64,000 bases of DNA from Blautia sp. (GCA_021772055.1 JAETNR010000012.1:1-64000), one strand, 5' to 3'; counted from the stretch's first letter, positions 9,701-18,141 are shown. Notes: generated from the sequence alone by a model not told the origin. Numbers and translations are program-made.

Positions 9701-9945
9701 CACAATTTTTCATTTGCATATTTTACCAGTCCGAGAAATTCCTCACCCATATAGGGATGATCCATTCCCGTACGGCAATGAATATGTCCGCCTCCCATCC
9801 CCATATCCTTCAAAGATTCTATGGTGCGGTCAATGTTTTCCTTATCCATGCGGCAGTTCCATGCCCAAAAGGGCGCTCCCCTGTATTCACTGCCGGGATT
9901 CTGAAACACGTCTGCTTTCAGCTCTCCTGTTTTTTTATATAACAT
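6745..9945 (-). CDS. GH106-like large glycoside hydrolase (putative alpha-L-rhamnosidase)
   Basis: A 1066-residue cytoplasmic-looking protein with no signal peptide. The N-terminal segments YRGAPFWAWN, GMGGGHIHCRTGMDHPYM and WLYDEDRWPSGAGGG are characteristic of the GH106-type rhamnosidase group, followed by a barrel (IFTDEPQF near residue 230, ALTGHMMEE near 330) and C-terminal beta-sandwich domains. AAAGGAG lies seven bases before the ATG. It is the last gene of the transporter block that begins with the aminotransferase gene, 41 bases after the permease, so it probably cleaves the imported glycoside. The family is recognised from motifs; rhamnose specificity is inference, supported by the GH78 gene beside the paralogous transporter. 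Confidence 0.7.
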   Translation of the reverse strand: MLYKKTGELKADVFQNPGSEYRGAPFWAWNCRMDKENIDRTIESLKDMGMGGGHIHCRTGMDHPYMGEEFLGLVKYANEKLCEEKMLTWLYDEDRWPSGAGGGLVTKDHRCRIRFLLFTPECHDNKIVESKKEVSGQAVRSNERTFLARYRVCLDKGFLKDYAVMEEGETVKEGWSEWFAYLEVSGNNPWFNDQAYLNTLDPSAVRRFIDVTHEKYAELLGDQFGSSVPAIFTDEPQFCHKQCLDFAEQKKDVLIPYTDDLEETFFKAYGEHLLEHLPELFWELLDGQVSFIRYAYHDHIAERFADAFADQIGAWCRAHGIALTGHMMEEPTLKSQTAALGEAMRSYRSFDIPGIDMLCDRRELNTAKQCESAVHQFGREAMVSELYGVTNWDFDFRGHKLQGDWQAALGVTVRVPHLTWTSMEGEAKRDYPAAIGCQSPWYREYSFLEDHFARVNTAMTRGKAYVRLGVIHPVESYWLYWGPKEQTAGIREQMDTNFRCLTEWLLYHTMDFDFLCESLLPSLTMQEGGLTEEDPLKLKVGEMEYDVILVPNCRTLRSTTLDILEAFVQRGGRVIFAGELPFLENARPSERGKKLAEKAEVVPFGCQQILDALEEFREVGITEADGTASTNIIYQMRREEAGRWLFLSHVNRTENPEGALFDHIGALARKKNADLPVKEDLTITIRGRWRVTVYDTLTGEIHKLDCIRKDGNTVFYKTMYDQDSLLLYLEDCGDAAEDGISEGKVPAGLQYGTEEDRAKVIRLPGENRVSFSEPNVRLLDMAEYRFDDGEWQGEEEILRIDNLFRKKLGYPMRMAAFAQPWTRRASEPVNHLLSLKYTVECACRLEGCRLALENAAGTRLFLDGREVEKKVDGWYTDHCILTVPLPALSEGSHVLMAEIPYNSRTNVENMFLLGDFTVEIRGTRQILKAPEKFLAFGDITRYGYPFYGGNVIYEIPFFSEGGEYTVEATMFRSPCICVMLDKKPVGRIVFSPYACSLGMVPEGEHVLEITVFGSRINTFGTVHNCNLTETWYGPNSWRTVLEEWSYEYQLKPTGLLKAPILKKKQE

Positions 9946-9986
9946 AGTCTGCTCCTTTCTTCTTCTGCCGGACTCCTGTAACCATA

Positions 9987-10817
9987 TCAGCCCTTTACGG
10001 AACCCGCTACCATGCCGGCCACAATCTTTTTATTAAAGAATATAAACAGAATCAGCATTGGAATGGTGATCAGTATAATATCTGCAAATAACATATTATA
10101 GCTGCTTGCAAACTGTCCTTTATAATTATACAGCGTCAACTGGACAGTTGTATTGTCAGCGCCCGGCAGGAAATACAGCGGATTCGTGAAGTCATTAAAG
10201 GTTGTAACGGCCGTCAGGATAATAACTGTTGCACGGATGGGTTTTAACAGCGGATGGATGATCCGTACAAACACCTGGAACGGATTGCAGCCGTCAATCC
10301 TGGCAGCCTCCTCCAGCTCCGTAGGGATGGAGGCCATATACCCTCTGAACAGCATGATCGTAAACGGTGTCTGAAGAGCGATCTCCACCATCACCATGCC
10401 AAACATTGTTTTGTAAATATGAAGCTTCTGAAGGAGGTTGATCGTAGGAAGGATCGCCGCAGGGATCATCAAACCAAGCATGATCACCCAGGACACAGCT
10501 TTCATCACACGGTCATTGCGCCTTTGAATGGCATAGCCTGCCATAGCGCCGGTTATGATCAGTCCGAGCACCGTAAAAACAGTCAGAAGCAAACTGTTTT
10601 TGTATGCAGTCAAAAGCTGATAATGGGAATATGAAAGTACATTTGTATAGTTCTCAAAATGCAGTTCCGTCGGCCATGCGATATTCAGCAGGTTGGCTTC
10701 CTGCTGCGATTTCAGCGAGTTCACAAACATGAAATAAAAAGGTATGATAAAAATGATCACCGTCAGGATCACGCCGACAATATCGCCGATCCATATCCAT
10801 CTTTTCTGTTTTTTCAT
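9987..10817 (-). CDS. carbohydrate ABC transporter permease, MalG type (locus 1)
   Basis: A 276-residue inner-membrane permease with six predicted hydrophobic segments. The EAA loop ELEEAARIDGCNPFQVFVRI contacts the ATPase. The C-terminus MVAGSVKG is the usual MalG-type ending. Its ATG overlaps the stop of the MalF-type gene by one base. It is nearly the same protein as the permease at 33949, with long identical stretches through the middle and C-terminus. No ATP-binding subunit is encoded nearby, so a shared MsmK-type ATPase elsewhere is expected. Confidence 0.92.
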   Translation of the reverse strand: MKKQKRWIWIGDIVGVILTVIIFIIPFYFMFVNSLKSQQEANLLNIAWPTELHFENYTNVLSYSHYQLLTAYKNSLLLTVFTVLGLIITGAMAGYAIQRRNDRVMKAVSWVIMLGLMIPAAILPTINLLQKLHIYKTMFGMVMVEIALQTPFTIMLFRGYMASIPTELEEAARIDGCNPFQVFVRIIHPLLKPIRATVIILTAVTTFNDFTNPLYFLPGADNTTVQLTLYNYKGQFASSYNMLFADIILITIPMLILFIFFNKKIVAGMVAGSVKG

Positions 10818-11692
10818 TATTGGATCGCCTCCTCTCTTTTCATCAGGAAATGCTGAAGCGGAAATGCAATGCAGGAGATCAGCACGAGCATGATCACATT
10901 GCCCGCAGTGGACAGACCATAGAAACCATATGCATATTCCTTATAGATCACGGATGCCATAACGTCTGTTGCAAATCCCGGGCCGCCGCCTGTCATTCCC
11001 CAGATCAGGTCGAAGGATCTGAGGCCGCCGATCAATGACAAAATAATGATCGAGTTCTGCGATGGCGCAACCAGCGGAAGGGTAATGTTTTTCAGTTTCT
11101 GCCACCCGTTCGCCCCGTCAATGGATGCAGCTTCATAGTAGGTGCCGTCAATGGACTGCACGCCTGCAATATAGATCACAACAGAAATCGAAAGACCCTT
11201 CCACACATCCGTTGCAATAACACTATACAGCGCCAGGTTCATATCGCCCAGGAAATTCACAGGTGCAAATCCTACTGCCTGCAGAGCCATGTTAAATAAA
11301 CCCTTTGTGGGATGCATCAAAGCGGAAAAGGTAAGGCCGACTGCCATTGTGGAAACGAGATTTGGAAAAAATACGGCTGATCGGATAAAGCCTTTTGTGC
11401 GAATCTTGCTGCATAAGAAGATCGCGATAAAGAATGCGATCAAAACCTTTAATGCACTTGTACAGAAAGCATAGATCAGCGTATGTACGATGGATGAGCT
11501 CAGGGAGTTTTCCGAGAAAAACATGATATAGTTGTCCAGTCCGCAGAAAGTCGCAGAGTCAAAATTCCATACCGTCATACTGTAATAAAGAGATGTAACG
11601 ATCGGATACAGAAAGAAAATACCGAAAATAACAAGGGACGGAACTACAAACCAGAAGGAGTATAGTTTGTTCTTTTTACGTTTTGCCTTCAT
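10817..11692 (-). CDS. carbohydrate ABC transporter permease, MalF type (locus 1)
   Basis: A 291-residue permease with six hydrophobic segments and an EAA loop YYEAASIDGANGWQKLKNIT. AAGGAGG stands just before the ATG encoding MKAKRKKNKLYSF; an upstream in-frame extension to 11779 has no such signal and would run through a hairpin, so it was dropped. The length then equals that of its paralogue at 34779. It pairs with the downstream MalG-type protein to form the membrane channel for a sugar or oligosaccharide. Confidence 0.92.
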   Translation of the reverse strand: MKAKRKKNKLYSFWFVVPSLVIFGIFFLYPIVTSLYYSMTVWNFDSATFCGLDNYIMFFSENSLSSSIVHTLIYAFCTSALKVLIAFFIAIFLCSKIRTKGFIRSAVFFPNLVSTMAVGLTFSALMHPTKGLFNMALQAVGFAPVNFLGDMNLALYSVIATDVWKGLSISVVIYIAGVQSIDGTYYEAASIDGANGWQKLKNITLPLVAPSQNSIIILSLIGGLRSFDLIWGMTGGGPGFATDVMASVIYKEYAYGFYGLSTAGNVIMLVLISCIAFPLQHFLMKREEAIQ

Positions 11693-11715
11693 AATTACCT
11701 CCTTAAAAGAAATGA

Positions 11716-11739
11716 GCCGCCTGCAATAAAGCAGGCGGC
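11716..11739 (-). repeat. hairpin between binding-protein and permease genes (locus 1)
   Basis: GCCGCCTGC and GCAGGCGGC form a nine-base-pair stem with a six-base loop. A matching hairpin sits at the same place in locus 2 (35675-35698). The usual role of such a stem is to protect the binding-protein mRNA 3' end and lower permease expression. Confidence 0.7.
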
Positions 11740-11769
11740 ATAAAATTTCAAACAGTGACTGTCCGGGAA

Positions 11770-13065
11770 TTATTCCCATCCGAGATCCTGCTGAACTGCA
11801 GATTTCTTACAATCATCATCATACATCTGCGCTGCTGTAGCACCGTCGATCTGGCCAAGCGCTGCAGAAGTAGTGATCTGCTCACAGGTAGCCCCCTTTA
11901 CAGGTGTAAGGAATTCAAGCGCGGGAGCCGTCTTTCCTTCATCAAAGTATGCCTGCATGTCTATGCGGATCGCAGAAGCCACGCTTTCCGGCAGTGTATA
12001 GCCTTTGATACAGGACGGACCATTTGCACCATATGTGTTGATATAAAGATCCAGGTTTTCTTCCTGATAGTAGAAGTCAAGGAATGCAAGTGCTGCCTCT
12101 TTGTTCTCGCTGTCTTTGCTGATATACCAGCTTGTCGGCTCCCAAACAGTCAGGCCTGTATTTTCCGGATCATCCCCGGGGATTGCAAATACGCCGATGT
12201 TTTCTTCTGCTTCCGGATGGGATGCAAGGATCAGCGGGATAACGGAAGTCAGAATGATCCAGTGGGTAGCAGCTCCCGTACCCATAGCCTCAAGGCCGTC
12301 TTCATAAGTTGCTGCCGTATAGCCGTCCTGGTACATATCCACCAGATCTTCATATTTCTGCCAGCTTGCAAGAGCGCCTTCATCCTCTGCAAATTTTGCA
12401 GTACCTGCTGTAAAACCATCTGCAAAATCAGGATTCTTTGAAACTACATTGTAGTTATCTCCAAGGAACAGAACCTGCGTTGTCCAGGTGGTGCCTGCTG
12501 CAAGATATACAGGAGCTTTTCCGGCATCCTTCAATGCCTGGCAGTTCTCAAGGAACGCATCCCAGGTCTTTGGCACTTCCAGTCCAAGTTCTTCATAGTC
12601 CGGCTTCCAGTAAACCACAGCACCTGCCGAGGTATTTACAACCGGTGCACCATAAACACGCCCTTCCTGCGTTACCGTATTCAGATACGCTTCATCCATC
12701 TTCTGCGTAAATTCTTCATCGGTAATATCCAGGAAATGCTCCTTCGGATTCAGCGCAGTAAACAAAGATCCGCAGTTATAAGCGCTGATGTCCGGAAGCT
12801 CGTTGGAAGCACATCTTGTTTTAATGATGTTATCGCCCTCTGTTCCGGCAGGGTTGATTTCAACATCAAATTCCATTCCCAGCTCTTCGGTCGCTTTTTC
12901 CATAACAGCTTTCGTTCCGTCCTGGTATTCGGAAACAGACATCCACATACTTAAGGTTACTCCCTCGTAGGGCTTTGCAGATTCTTCTGCAAATACGGCT
13001 GCCGGTAAGGTTCCAACGGTCATTGCTGCGGCCAACGCAACTGCTACTACTGATTTTTTCTTCAT
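11770..13065 (-). CDS. sugar ABC transporter substrate-binding protein (locus 1)
   Basis: A 431-residue extracellular binding protein. Residues 1-26 form a signal peptide (MKKKSVVAVALAAAMTVGT, then AAVFA before EES) whose end fits signal peptidase I. There is no cysteine at the cleavage point, so it is not a standard lipoprotein, which is unusual for a Gram-positive binding protein. The body has the family 1 solute-binding pattern, with YWKPDYEELGLEVPKTWDAFL near residue 155. It is first of the transporter genes and has AAAGGAG before its ATG. It is closely similar along its length to the protein at 35727, so both probably bind related glycosides. Confidence 0.9.
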   Translation of the reverse strand: MKKKSVVAVALAAAMTVGTLPAAVFAEESAKPYEGVTLSMWMSVSEYQDGTKAVMEKATEELGMEFDVEINPAGTEGDNIIKTRCASNELPDISAYNCGSLFTALNPKEHFLDITDEEFTQKMDEAYLNTVTQEGRVYGAPVVNTSAGAVVYWKPDYEELGLEVPKTWDAFLENCQALKDAGKAPVYLAAGTTWTTQVLFLGDNYNVVSKNPDFADGFTAGTAKFAEDEGALASWQKYEDLVDMYQDGYTAATYEDGLEAMGTGAATHWIILTSVIPLILASHPEAEENIGVFAIPGDDPENTGLTVWEPTSWYISKDSENKEAALAFLDFYYQEENLDLYINTYGANGPSCIKGYTLPESVASAIRIDMQAYFDEGKTAPALEFLTPVKGATCEQITTSAALGQIDGATAAQMYDDDCKKSAVQQDLGWE

Positions 13066-13131
13066 TTCAAAGTCTCCTTTCTTATTTTACAAAGCCTCTT
13101 TTGTGCTTTTGTTTCTGTGAGTCTGTCCCGC

Positions 13132-14082
13132 TTATACAAGCTGATTTTTCGGCTTCCTTCCGTGAAGCACATCCAATACGATCTCTGCTGTGACCAGGGA
13201 TGTGGTTTCACAGTTTTCATAGGTTTCTGCCGCCGTATGGGGTGTTGTAATAACCCTGCTGTTTGACAGCAGTGGGTTTTCCATAGTAACCGGTTCGCTT
13301 TCATACACATCCGTACCAAAGCCTGCTATTTTTCCGGATTCGATTGCCTCTATCACATCCTTCTCCTTCACAAGGCTTCCTCTGGCTGTGTTTACCAGGT
13401 ATACACCGTTTTTCATCCTGGCAATATTCTGTGTATTGATGATTCCGATCGTCTCAGGAAGCGCAGGCAGATGAATGGAGATCACATCACTTCTTTCCAG
13501 CACTTCTTCAAACGAAACGATTTCAACACCCAGCCGGTCTGCCTCCTCCCTGTTTGGATATTTATCATAGGCGATCAAGGTGGGCGAAAACGCTTTTAAT
13601 TTTTCGCAGACGTTCCGGCCGATCGCACCAAAGCCCAACACTCCAACGGTGCTGCTGCGCAGCTCATGCATCATGATACGCGGCCAGTTGCCTCCCTTTG
13701 CCTCCTGATTCAGCCATACGATCTGCCTGGTAAGCCCCAGGATCAGCGCCACCGCATGTTCTGCAACTGCTGTTGTATTGATGCCAGGGCAATTGCAGAC
13801 AACGATCCCGTGTCTTTTTGCAGCCTCCAGGTCGAAATTATCCACTCCCACGCCGAAGCGTGCAAGAACCTTCAGCTTTTTTGCCAGGGCAAATACATCC
13901 TCATTCCATGTATCCACACCAGCGATCACGCCGTCCACATCTGTTACCAGCTCTTTCAGTTCCTCAAATGTAAACGGACGGTCATTCGTGTTTTCAATGA
14001 TCTCGCAGCCCGCATCCAGCAAACGCTGTTTTCCTGCCTGGCAATACTTCGAATAATTGGTCGCTGTAACCAAAATCTTCAT
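13132..14082 (-). CDS. D-isomer 2-hydroxyacid dehydrogenase (SerA-like)
   Basis: A 316-residue NAD-dependent dehydrogenase. The Rossmann loop is VGVLGFGAIGRNVCEKL near residue 143, with YDKYP giving the NAD-selective acidic residue. The catalytic Arg lies in LVNTARGSLV near residue 232 and the His in TTPHTAAET near 281. It lacks the C-terminal ACT domain of full SerA. AGGAAGAGGTG stands before the ATG, and the gene begins 17 bases after the DapA-like gene. With the neighbouring aminotransferase and lyase it may interconvert a 2-hydroxy- and 2-keto-acid in a catabolic route; the substrate is unknown. Confidence 0.85.
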   Translation of the reverse strand: MKILVTATNYSKYCQAGKQRLLDAGCEIIENTNDRPFTFEELKELVTDVDGVIAGVDTWNEDVFALAKKLKVLARFGVGVDNFDLEAAKRHGIVVCNCPGINTTAVAEHAVALILGLTRQIVWLNQEAKGGNWPRIMMHELRSSTVGVLGFGAIGRNVCEKLKAFSPTLIAYDKYPNREEADRLGVEIVSFEEVLERSDVISIHLPALPETIGIINTQNIARMKNGVYLVNTARGSLVKEKDVIEAIESGKIAGFGTDVYESEPVTMENPLLSNSRVITTPHTAAETYENCETTSLVTAEIVLDVLHGRKPKNQLV

Positions 14083-14099
14083 CGTTTCACCTCTTCCTA

Positions 14100-15020
14100 T
14101 CAGATTCCAAGATATTCCTTCATATCTTCTGTTAAACGGATCAGTTGATCGACTTCCAACATCCCTGTATCATTCAGCAATGCCGGATCCTTTGTCCGTG
14201 TCTGTATGGAGCGGAAGTTTCCGATCGTTTTCTGGAAATACTTTGCATTTACCGGATAAACCTGCCGCTCGATCATGGAAGCAATGGTAAGAAAATCGGC
14301 TGCCTTACGAGCTTTCTGCGGTTCCTTCCCTACATTCTTTACAAGCCATGCATAAAGCTCCGGATGGAAATTCGCCATCACGCCGCTGAATCCTGCTGCT
14401 CCCATATGTAATGTTTCAAGCAGCGTGGAAGTATTTGCATTAAATAAAAGGATCGTGCTGTCCCGGATCACATCCAGTTTGGCCTGCATATTTTGAATGC
14501 TGCAGCTTGTATCCTTTATAAAATAGAACCGGGAGGTTCCCACACACCACTTCAGCGCCTCCGGCGTGATCAGTCGTTTATACGGATACGGGCATTCATA
14601 AAAACCTAAGGGAAAATTTTCAGGAAGCGCATCCATCACTTTTCGGAGGTTTTTCATCCAGATATCGTCGTCTTCCTCTTCTTTTGCGAAACGGTTCGTA
14701 ATAAAGATCAATGCATCGATCCCGGTCTTTGCCATCTCCTGAAGCTCTCTGATCTGGTCTTCGATGGCATCGGAAATATGTCCGGAAGCAACCACCGGAA
14801 CTCTTCCCGCTGCTGCTTTCACCACAAATCTTGCGATCTCCAGACGTTCCTCCAGGGACAGGAAAAACATTTCACTGGACTGGCAGTCAGCAAATAAACC
14901 ATCCACGCCTTTTTCTATGTACCAGTCAACAAGCTTTCCAAGCGCTTCATAGTCTACCTGGTTATCGTCTGTAAAAGGCGTCAGCATAACCGGATATACA
15001 CCTTTGTTAAATGATCTCAT
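14100..15020 (-). CDS. DapA / N-acetylneuraminate lyase family aldolase
   Basis: A 306-residue class I aldolase barrel. GVYPVMLTPFTDDNQVDYEAL is the N-terminal family signature. The Schiff-base lysine is in FYFIKDTSCS near residue 170 and the catalytic Tyr in GFYECPYPYK near 140. The usual GGTTGE loop of true DapA is replaced by FADCQSSEMFF, so it is not housekeeping dihydrodipicolinate synthase; sugar-acid lyases such as keto-deoxy-sugar aldolases are more likely. It is placed between the aminotransferase and dehydrogenase genes in a sugar-uptake operon, which supports a catabolic role. The substrate is not readable from sequence. Confidence 0.85.
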   Translation of the reverse strand: MRSFNKGVYPVMLTPFTDDNQVDYEALGKLVDWYIEKGVDGLFADCQSSEMFFLSLEERLEIARFVVKAAAGRVPVVASGHISDAIEDQIRELQEMAKTGIDALIFITNRFAKEEEDDDIWMKNLRKVMDALPENFPLGFYECPYPYKRLITPEALKWCVGTSRFYFIKDTSCSIQNMQAKLDVIRDSTILLFNANTSTLLETLHMGAAGFSGVMANFHPELYAWLVKNVGKEPQKARKAADFLTIASMIERQVYPVNAKYFQKTIGNFRSIQTRTKDPALLNDTGMLEVDQLIRLTEDMKEYLGI

Positions 15021-15094
15021 TCTTTTTTCCTCTTTTCTTTTTCCCGGCGGCCAGTGATTCTGTTTTGATGGCCGGGCTATGAATTATCTGAAAT

Positions 15095-16249
15095 TTATTG
15101 GGAATATTTTTTTATAAAACGGCACATTCTGCGGATTCCTTCACACAGTGCTTCCATTTCCGTTCCAAAGGAAATGCGGATCATCTGCCTGGAAGATTCC
15201 CCAAATGTTCCTCCCGGTGCCACAGCCACATGCTCTTCTGCCAACAATTTCAGCGCAAATTCCTCGGAATCCATATTGCAGCAGGCAATGTCAACCATAA
15301 TATAAAATGCACCGTGCGGATAATAGAAGCCTACGTTTTCTTCCCGGAAAATGGCAGCCGCCGCATCCCGCCTCTTTTTATAGTCCTGACGGGAAAACTC
15401 CACAAAGTCCTGCGGTCCTGTGACCGCCGCCTCAACAGCCTTCTGGGCGATCGCAGTGGCATTTCCGATCATTGGGATCATCATCTGCTGCATCATGGAA
15501 ATGATCTCCTCTGACGCAACCGCATAACCGATCCTCCAGCCTGTCATTGCATATTTTTTGGACGCCCCGGAAACCAGAACGACCCTTCCATCCTGATCAA
15601 TGGATTTCAGAGAAAAATGTTCTCCTTCATAAGTGAGATAATCGTACATTTCATCGGAGATCACATACAGATCATATTTCTCGGCCAGATCCATGATCAT
15701 CCGGATCGTTTCTTCACTGAATACGGCTCCTGTCGGATTGGACGGTGTATTGATCATGATCACTTTTGTCTTCTCCGTGATCAGCGGCTCAATGTTTTCC
15801 CGCCTTGGTTCAAATCCATGATCTGCCGGCAATACATAAGGAACTGCCGTAAATCCATTGGATAATACATGCATGGTATAAACCGGCCAGCCCGGATCCG
15901 GAACAAGAACTTCGTCTCCCGGATTGCACAGACACGCCACAGCAATTTCCAGCGCCATGGTGCCTCCGCCGGTCACGATCACCTGACCGGCTTTTACCTC
16001 GATCCCCAGCCTCTTTGAAAAGTCCTGTGCCAGTACGTCCCGCAGTGTCTGGATTCCCGGTACCGAAGTATATTTCGTAAAACCGTCTTTCATTGCCTGA
16101 ACGGCCGCCTCACAGATATAATCCGGTGTCTTAAAATTAGGTTCGCCTGTTTCCAGCCTGATCGCATCCGGTATTTTCCTTGCCGCTTCCTGCAATTTCC
16201 GGATTCCTGACTCCGGAAGATTTTTTATAATCCTGGATAATTCTTTCAT
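15095..16249 (-). CDS. PLP-dependent class I/II aminotransferase
   Basis: A 384-residue fold-type I aminotransferase. TGGGTMALEIAVACLCNPGDEVLVPDP holds the cofactor loop, NTPSNPTGAVFS near residue 165 the conserved Asn, and VSGASKKYAMTGWRIGYA near 230 the PLP lysine. The C-terminal arginine that binds the carboxylate is in QMIRISFGT. GGGAGGAAGG just before the ATG at 16249 sets the start; the frame is open upstream to 16297 without a better signal. It is the first structural gene after the PucR-type regulator and has its own promoter (TATAAT at 16313-16318). An aspartate- or alanine-type amino donor is likely. Confidence 0.88.
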   Translation of the reverse strand: MKELSRIIKNLPESGIRKLQEAARKIPDAIRLETGEPNFKTPDYICEAAVQAMKDGFTKYTSVPGIQTLRDVLAQDFSKRLGIEVKAGQVIVTGGGTMALEIAVACLCNPGDEVLVPDPGWPVYTMHVLSNGFTAVPYVLPADHGFEPRRENIEPLITEKTKVIMINTPSNPTGAVFSEETIRMIMDLAEKYDLYVISDEMYDYLTYEGEHFSLKSIDQDGRVVLVSGASKKYAMTGWRIGYAVASEEIISMMQQMMIPMIGNATAIAQKAVEAAVTGPQDFVEFSRQDYKKRRDAAAAIFREENVGFYYPHGAFYIMVDIACCNMDSEEFALKLLAEEHVAVAPGGTFGESSRQMIRISFGTEMEALCEGIRRMCRFIKKYSQ

Positions 16250-16312
16250 TGCCTTCCTCCCTGTAAAACCCGGGTTGTAAACACATCCCTGAATCAACCT
16301 TTTGTGAGTAAA

Positions 16313-16318
16313 ATTATA
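16313..16318 (-). promoter_or_regulatory. -10 element of the aminotransferase operon
   Basis: TATAAT on the minus strand, 64 bases before the aminotransferase ATG. No good -35 is present at 16-18 bases, which fits activation by a regulator such as the neighbouring PucR-type protein. Confidence 0.5.
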
Positions 16319-16385
16319 GCAAAGGAATTATCTGTTTTCACTGTTCAACGAACAAAATCTGACTGGTGATTTTTGTAAATTGCAC

Positions 16386-16440
16386 AAAAGAAGAAGCCGC
16401 CGACCATGATTTTCCATCATTTAAGCCAACCGCTTCTTTG
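16386..16440 (-). terminator. probable terminator of the pucR-type gene
   Basis: On the minus strand AAGAAGC pairs with GCTTCTT around an inner ATGAT/ATCAT stem and is followed by CTTTTG. It lies between the regulator stop and the next promoter. The stem is short, so this is moderate evidence. Confidence 0.45.
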
Positions 16441-16483
16441 CATTCTATTTCTCCTCTGCATCCTGTCCGCTCCACTGCGAAGC

Positions 16484-17662
16484 TTACCCAAGCTGCTGTT
16501 TCAGCTCGTCCGCCAAGAAAGCAATGGAAATCTGCAGGTCAAAATCCCCGTCTTCCTCCATATCCAACAGTTCCCGGATCTTATTGACCCGATAGCGTAC
16601 CGTATTTTTGTGAAGATGCATTTTCTCCGCAATATCCCCAACATTACCATGGCATTTCACATACTGCTTTATTGTTTTGTACAAATCCCCTCCATACTCG
16701 CGGTCGAATTTCAAGATCCTGCACACAATGTCAGAACTGTAATTCCTAACCCACTCAATATGGCTGCACGGAAGCAGCATTTTATAAATGCCCATATTGC
16801 GGAAAAATACTTTATGCTGCTCAAACAGCCTGCAGTATTGATAAGCATAAAAGCTTTCCTGCATAGCCAAAAGCAATTGCTCCGGGTCTTCATGTACTTC
16901 ACCGATCCCGATCCAGTACTTTTCCATAGGCAGGCGCAGGCGGGGCTGCAGGTACTCCTTCCATTTCAGGAATATCCTCTCACTTTCCCCTGCTTCCGCC
17001 CCATACATCACTGCAAAGCAGCCGTCTTTATAATAGAAGGTGTCCCGGTAATTTCGGCTTCCTTCCCTGAACAAATAGTAATTCCTGTGATTTCGGATCT
17101 TTCCGCTTTGCTCCCGGATAAAGCAATAGGCAAAACGATAGGGCTGTTCCCGGTTTAGAAGAACCTCACGGTTTAATTCCCTTTGCTTCTTTATATCCAG
17201 TTCTCCATTTAAAAACAGGGCGATCTTATGTTCCAGGCCTTCCAGGTCGTTTCTCTCCTTGATCTTATGTTTTAAGAACGTCACGATCTCTTCAAAATAT
17301 GCATCATCACGCCCGAACATAAAAATCGGAAGACCGTGCTGGTCAGCATAATCCAGCACCTCCTGCGGCAAGGTCTGATAACAGACATTTTTTACTGCAA
17401 GGGCACTCACCTGATCTTTGCATAATTCCCGGACTGCGGGCATCAGCAATTCGGGCTGCCCTTTTGCAAACAGCAGACTGCTGATGATAAAGTCATGTTT
17501 CCGAAAAGTCCACTTTCTCGGCTGCGTATTGTCCTGCAGTGCAAATTCATAATCCAGGATCCCAACTTTTTCGATCCGATTATCCAACCCGGACTCGCCT
17601 GCCACCAGCCGGAACCTTTGAAATTCCTTCAGTTCCCATATTTCTCTGACCGTGATCCCCAC
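16484..17662 (-). CDS. PucR-family transcriptional regulator
   Basis: A 392-residue regulator. The first 130 residues (TVREIWELKEFQRFRLVAGE, then ISSLLFAKGQPELLMPAVREL) form the PucR N-terminal domain. The C-terminus has the typical helix-turn-helix VGDIAEKMHLHKNTVRYRVNKI near residue 350. Such proteins activate purine, amino-acid or sugar-acid catabolism. It starts with GTG, 11 bases after AGGAGG, and stands upstream of the aminotransferase-lyase-dehydrogenase-transporter block in the same direction, so it is the best candidate for its regulator. A terminator separates it from that block. Confidence 0.85.
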   Translation of the reverse strand: MGITVREIWELKEFQRFRLVAGESGLDNRIEKVGILDYEFALQDNTQPRKWTFRKHDFIISSLLFAKGQPELLMPAVRELCKDQVSALAVKNVCYQTLPQEVLDYADQHGLPIFMFGRDDAYFEEIVTFLKHKIKERNDLEGLEHKIALFLNGELDIKKQRELNREVLLNREQPYRFAYCFIREQSGKIRNHRNYYLFREGSRNYRDTFYYKDGCFAVMYGAEAGESERIFLKWKEYLQPRLRLPMEKYWIGIGEVHEDPEQLLLAMQESFYAYQYCRLFEQHKVFFRNMGIYKMLLPCSHIEWVRNYSSDIVCRILKFDREYGGDLYKTIKQYVKCHGNVGDIAEKMHLHKNTVRYRVNKIRELLDMEEDGDFDLQISIAFLADELKQQLG

Positions 17663-17690
17663 TCCGATGCCACCTCCTCGTTTTTTTCAC

Positions 17691-17719
17691 ATTATACTCT
17701 TTTTGATGCAGCTTCGCAA
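17691..17719 (-). promoter_or_regulatory. promoter of the pucR-type gene
   Basis: On the minus strand TTGCGA (17714-17719) and TATAAT (17691-17696) are 17 bases apart, 28 bases before the GTG start. Confidence 0.65.
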
Positions 17720-17818
17720 CACCTGTCCGGCTTCCCAATTTCCCTTTCCGCATCAGAAAATAATCCCTTTCCGCATCCCATTCTGCAAATGAAAACCTGC
17801 TGTTTTTTTAACTTTCTG

Positions 17819-17847
17819 TTGACAGAAACGGGGTGCAGTGGTATTAT
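17819..17847 (+). promoter_or_regulatory. promoter of the cobalamin-riboswitch transcript
   Basis: TTGACA (17819-17824) and TATTAT (17842-17847) with a 17-base spacer stand about 30 bases before the riboswitch. Confidence 0.8.
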
Positions 17848-17877
17848 GATGTCAGTATAATTCCATATTGAACATAT

Positions 17878-18060
17878 GAAGTGCTGGCCACTATCCGCGT
17901 GGTGGACAGAAGAGGGAATCAGGTGCAAGTCCTGAACGATCCGGTCACTGTAACAGAGGAGTGAATTCTCAACAGCCCATTGTACCGTCCGGTATGAGAA
18001 GGGGAGAAGGAGCAATGATTCTGAAGTCAGGAAACCTGCTTTGTATGGCGAGGTTAGACT
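17878..18060 (+). ncRNA. cobalamin riboswitch
   Basis: The conserved boxes appear in order: AGAGGGAATCAGGTGCAAG near 17910, TCCTGAACGATCCGGTCACT near 17930, and the B12-box GAAGTCAGGAAACCTGC at 18023-18039. These are the core of the AdoCbl-type aptamer. A terminator hairpin follows at 18112, as expected for an OFF switch when cobalamin is plentiful. The regulated gene appears to be the cysteine-rich protein at 18442. Aptamer ends are approximate. Confidence 0.9.
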
Positions 18061-18111
18061 TCCGTGTAAAGTATAACAACCAACTTGATGATATCCGCAA
18101 TCATCAGGCGT

Positions 18112-18141
18112 TGTCTGCTTGTATGGAGCAGACATTTTTTT
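18112..18141 (+). terminator. riboswitch expression-platform terminator
   Basis: TGTCTGC and GCAGACA pair around a nine-base loop and are followed by TTTTTTT. It lies 73 bases after the B12-box. Confidence 0.85.

Noticed and set aside
14100-15020. Housekeeping dihydrodipicolinate synthase (dapA)
   Set aside because: The pyruvate-binding GTTGE-type loop is changed and the gene sits in a catabolic operon.
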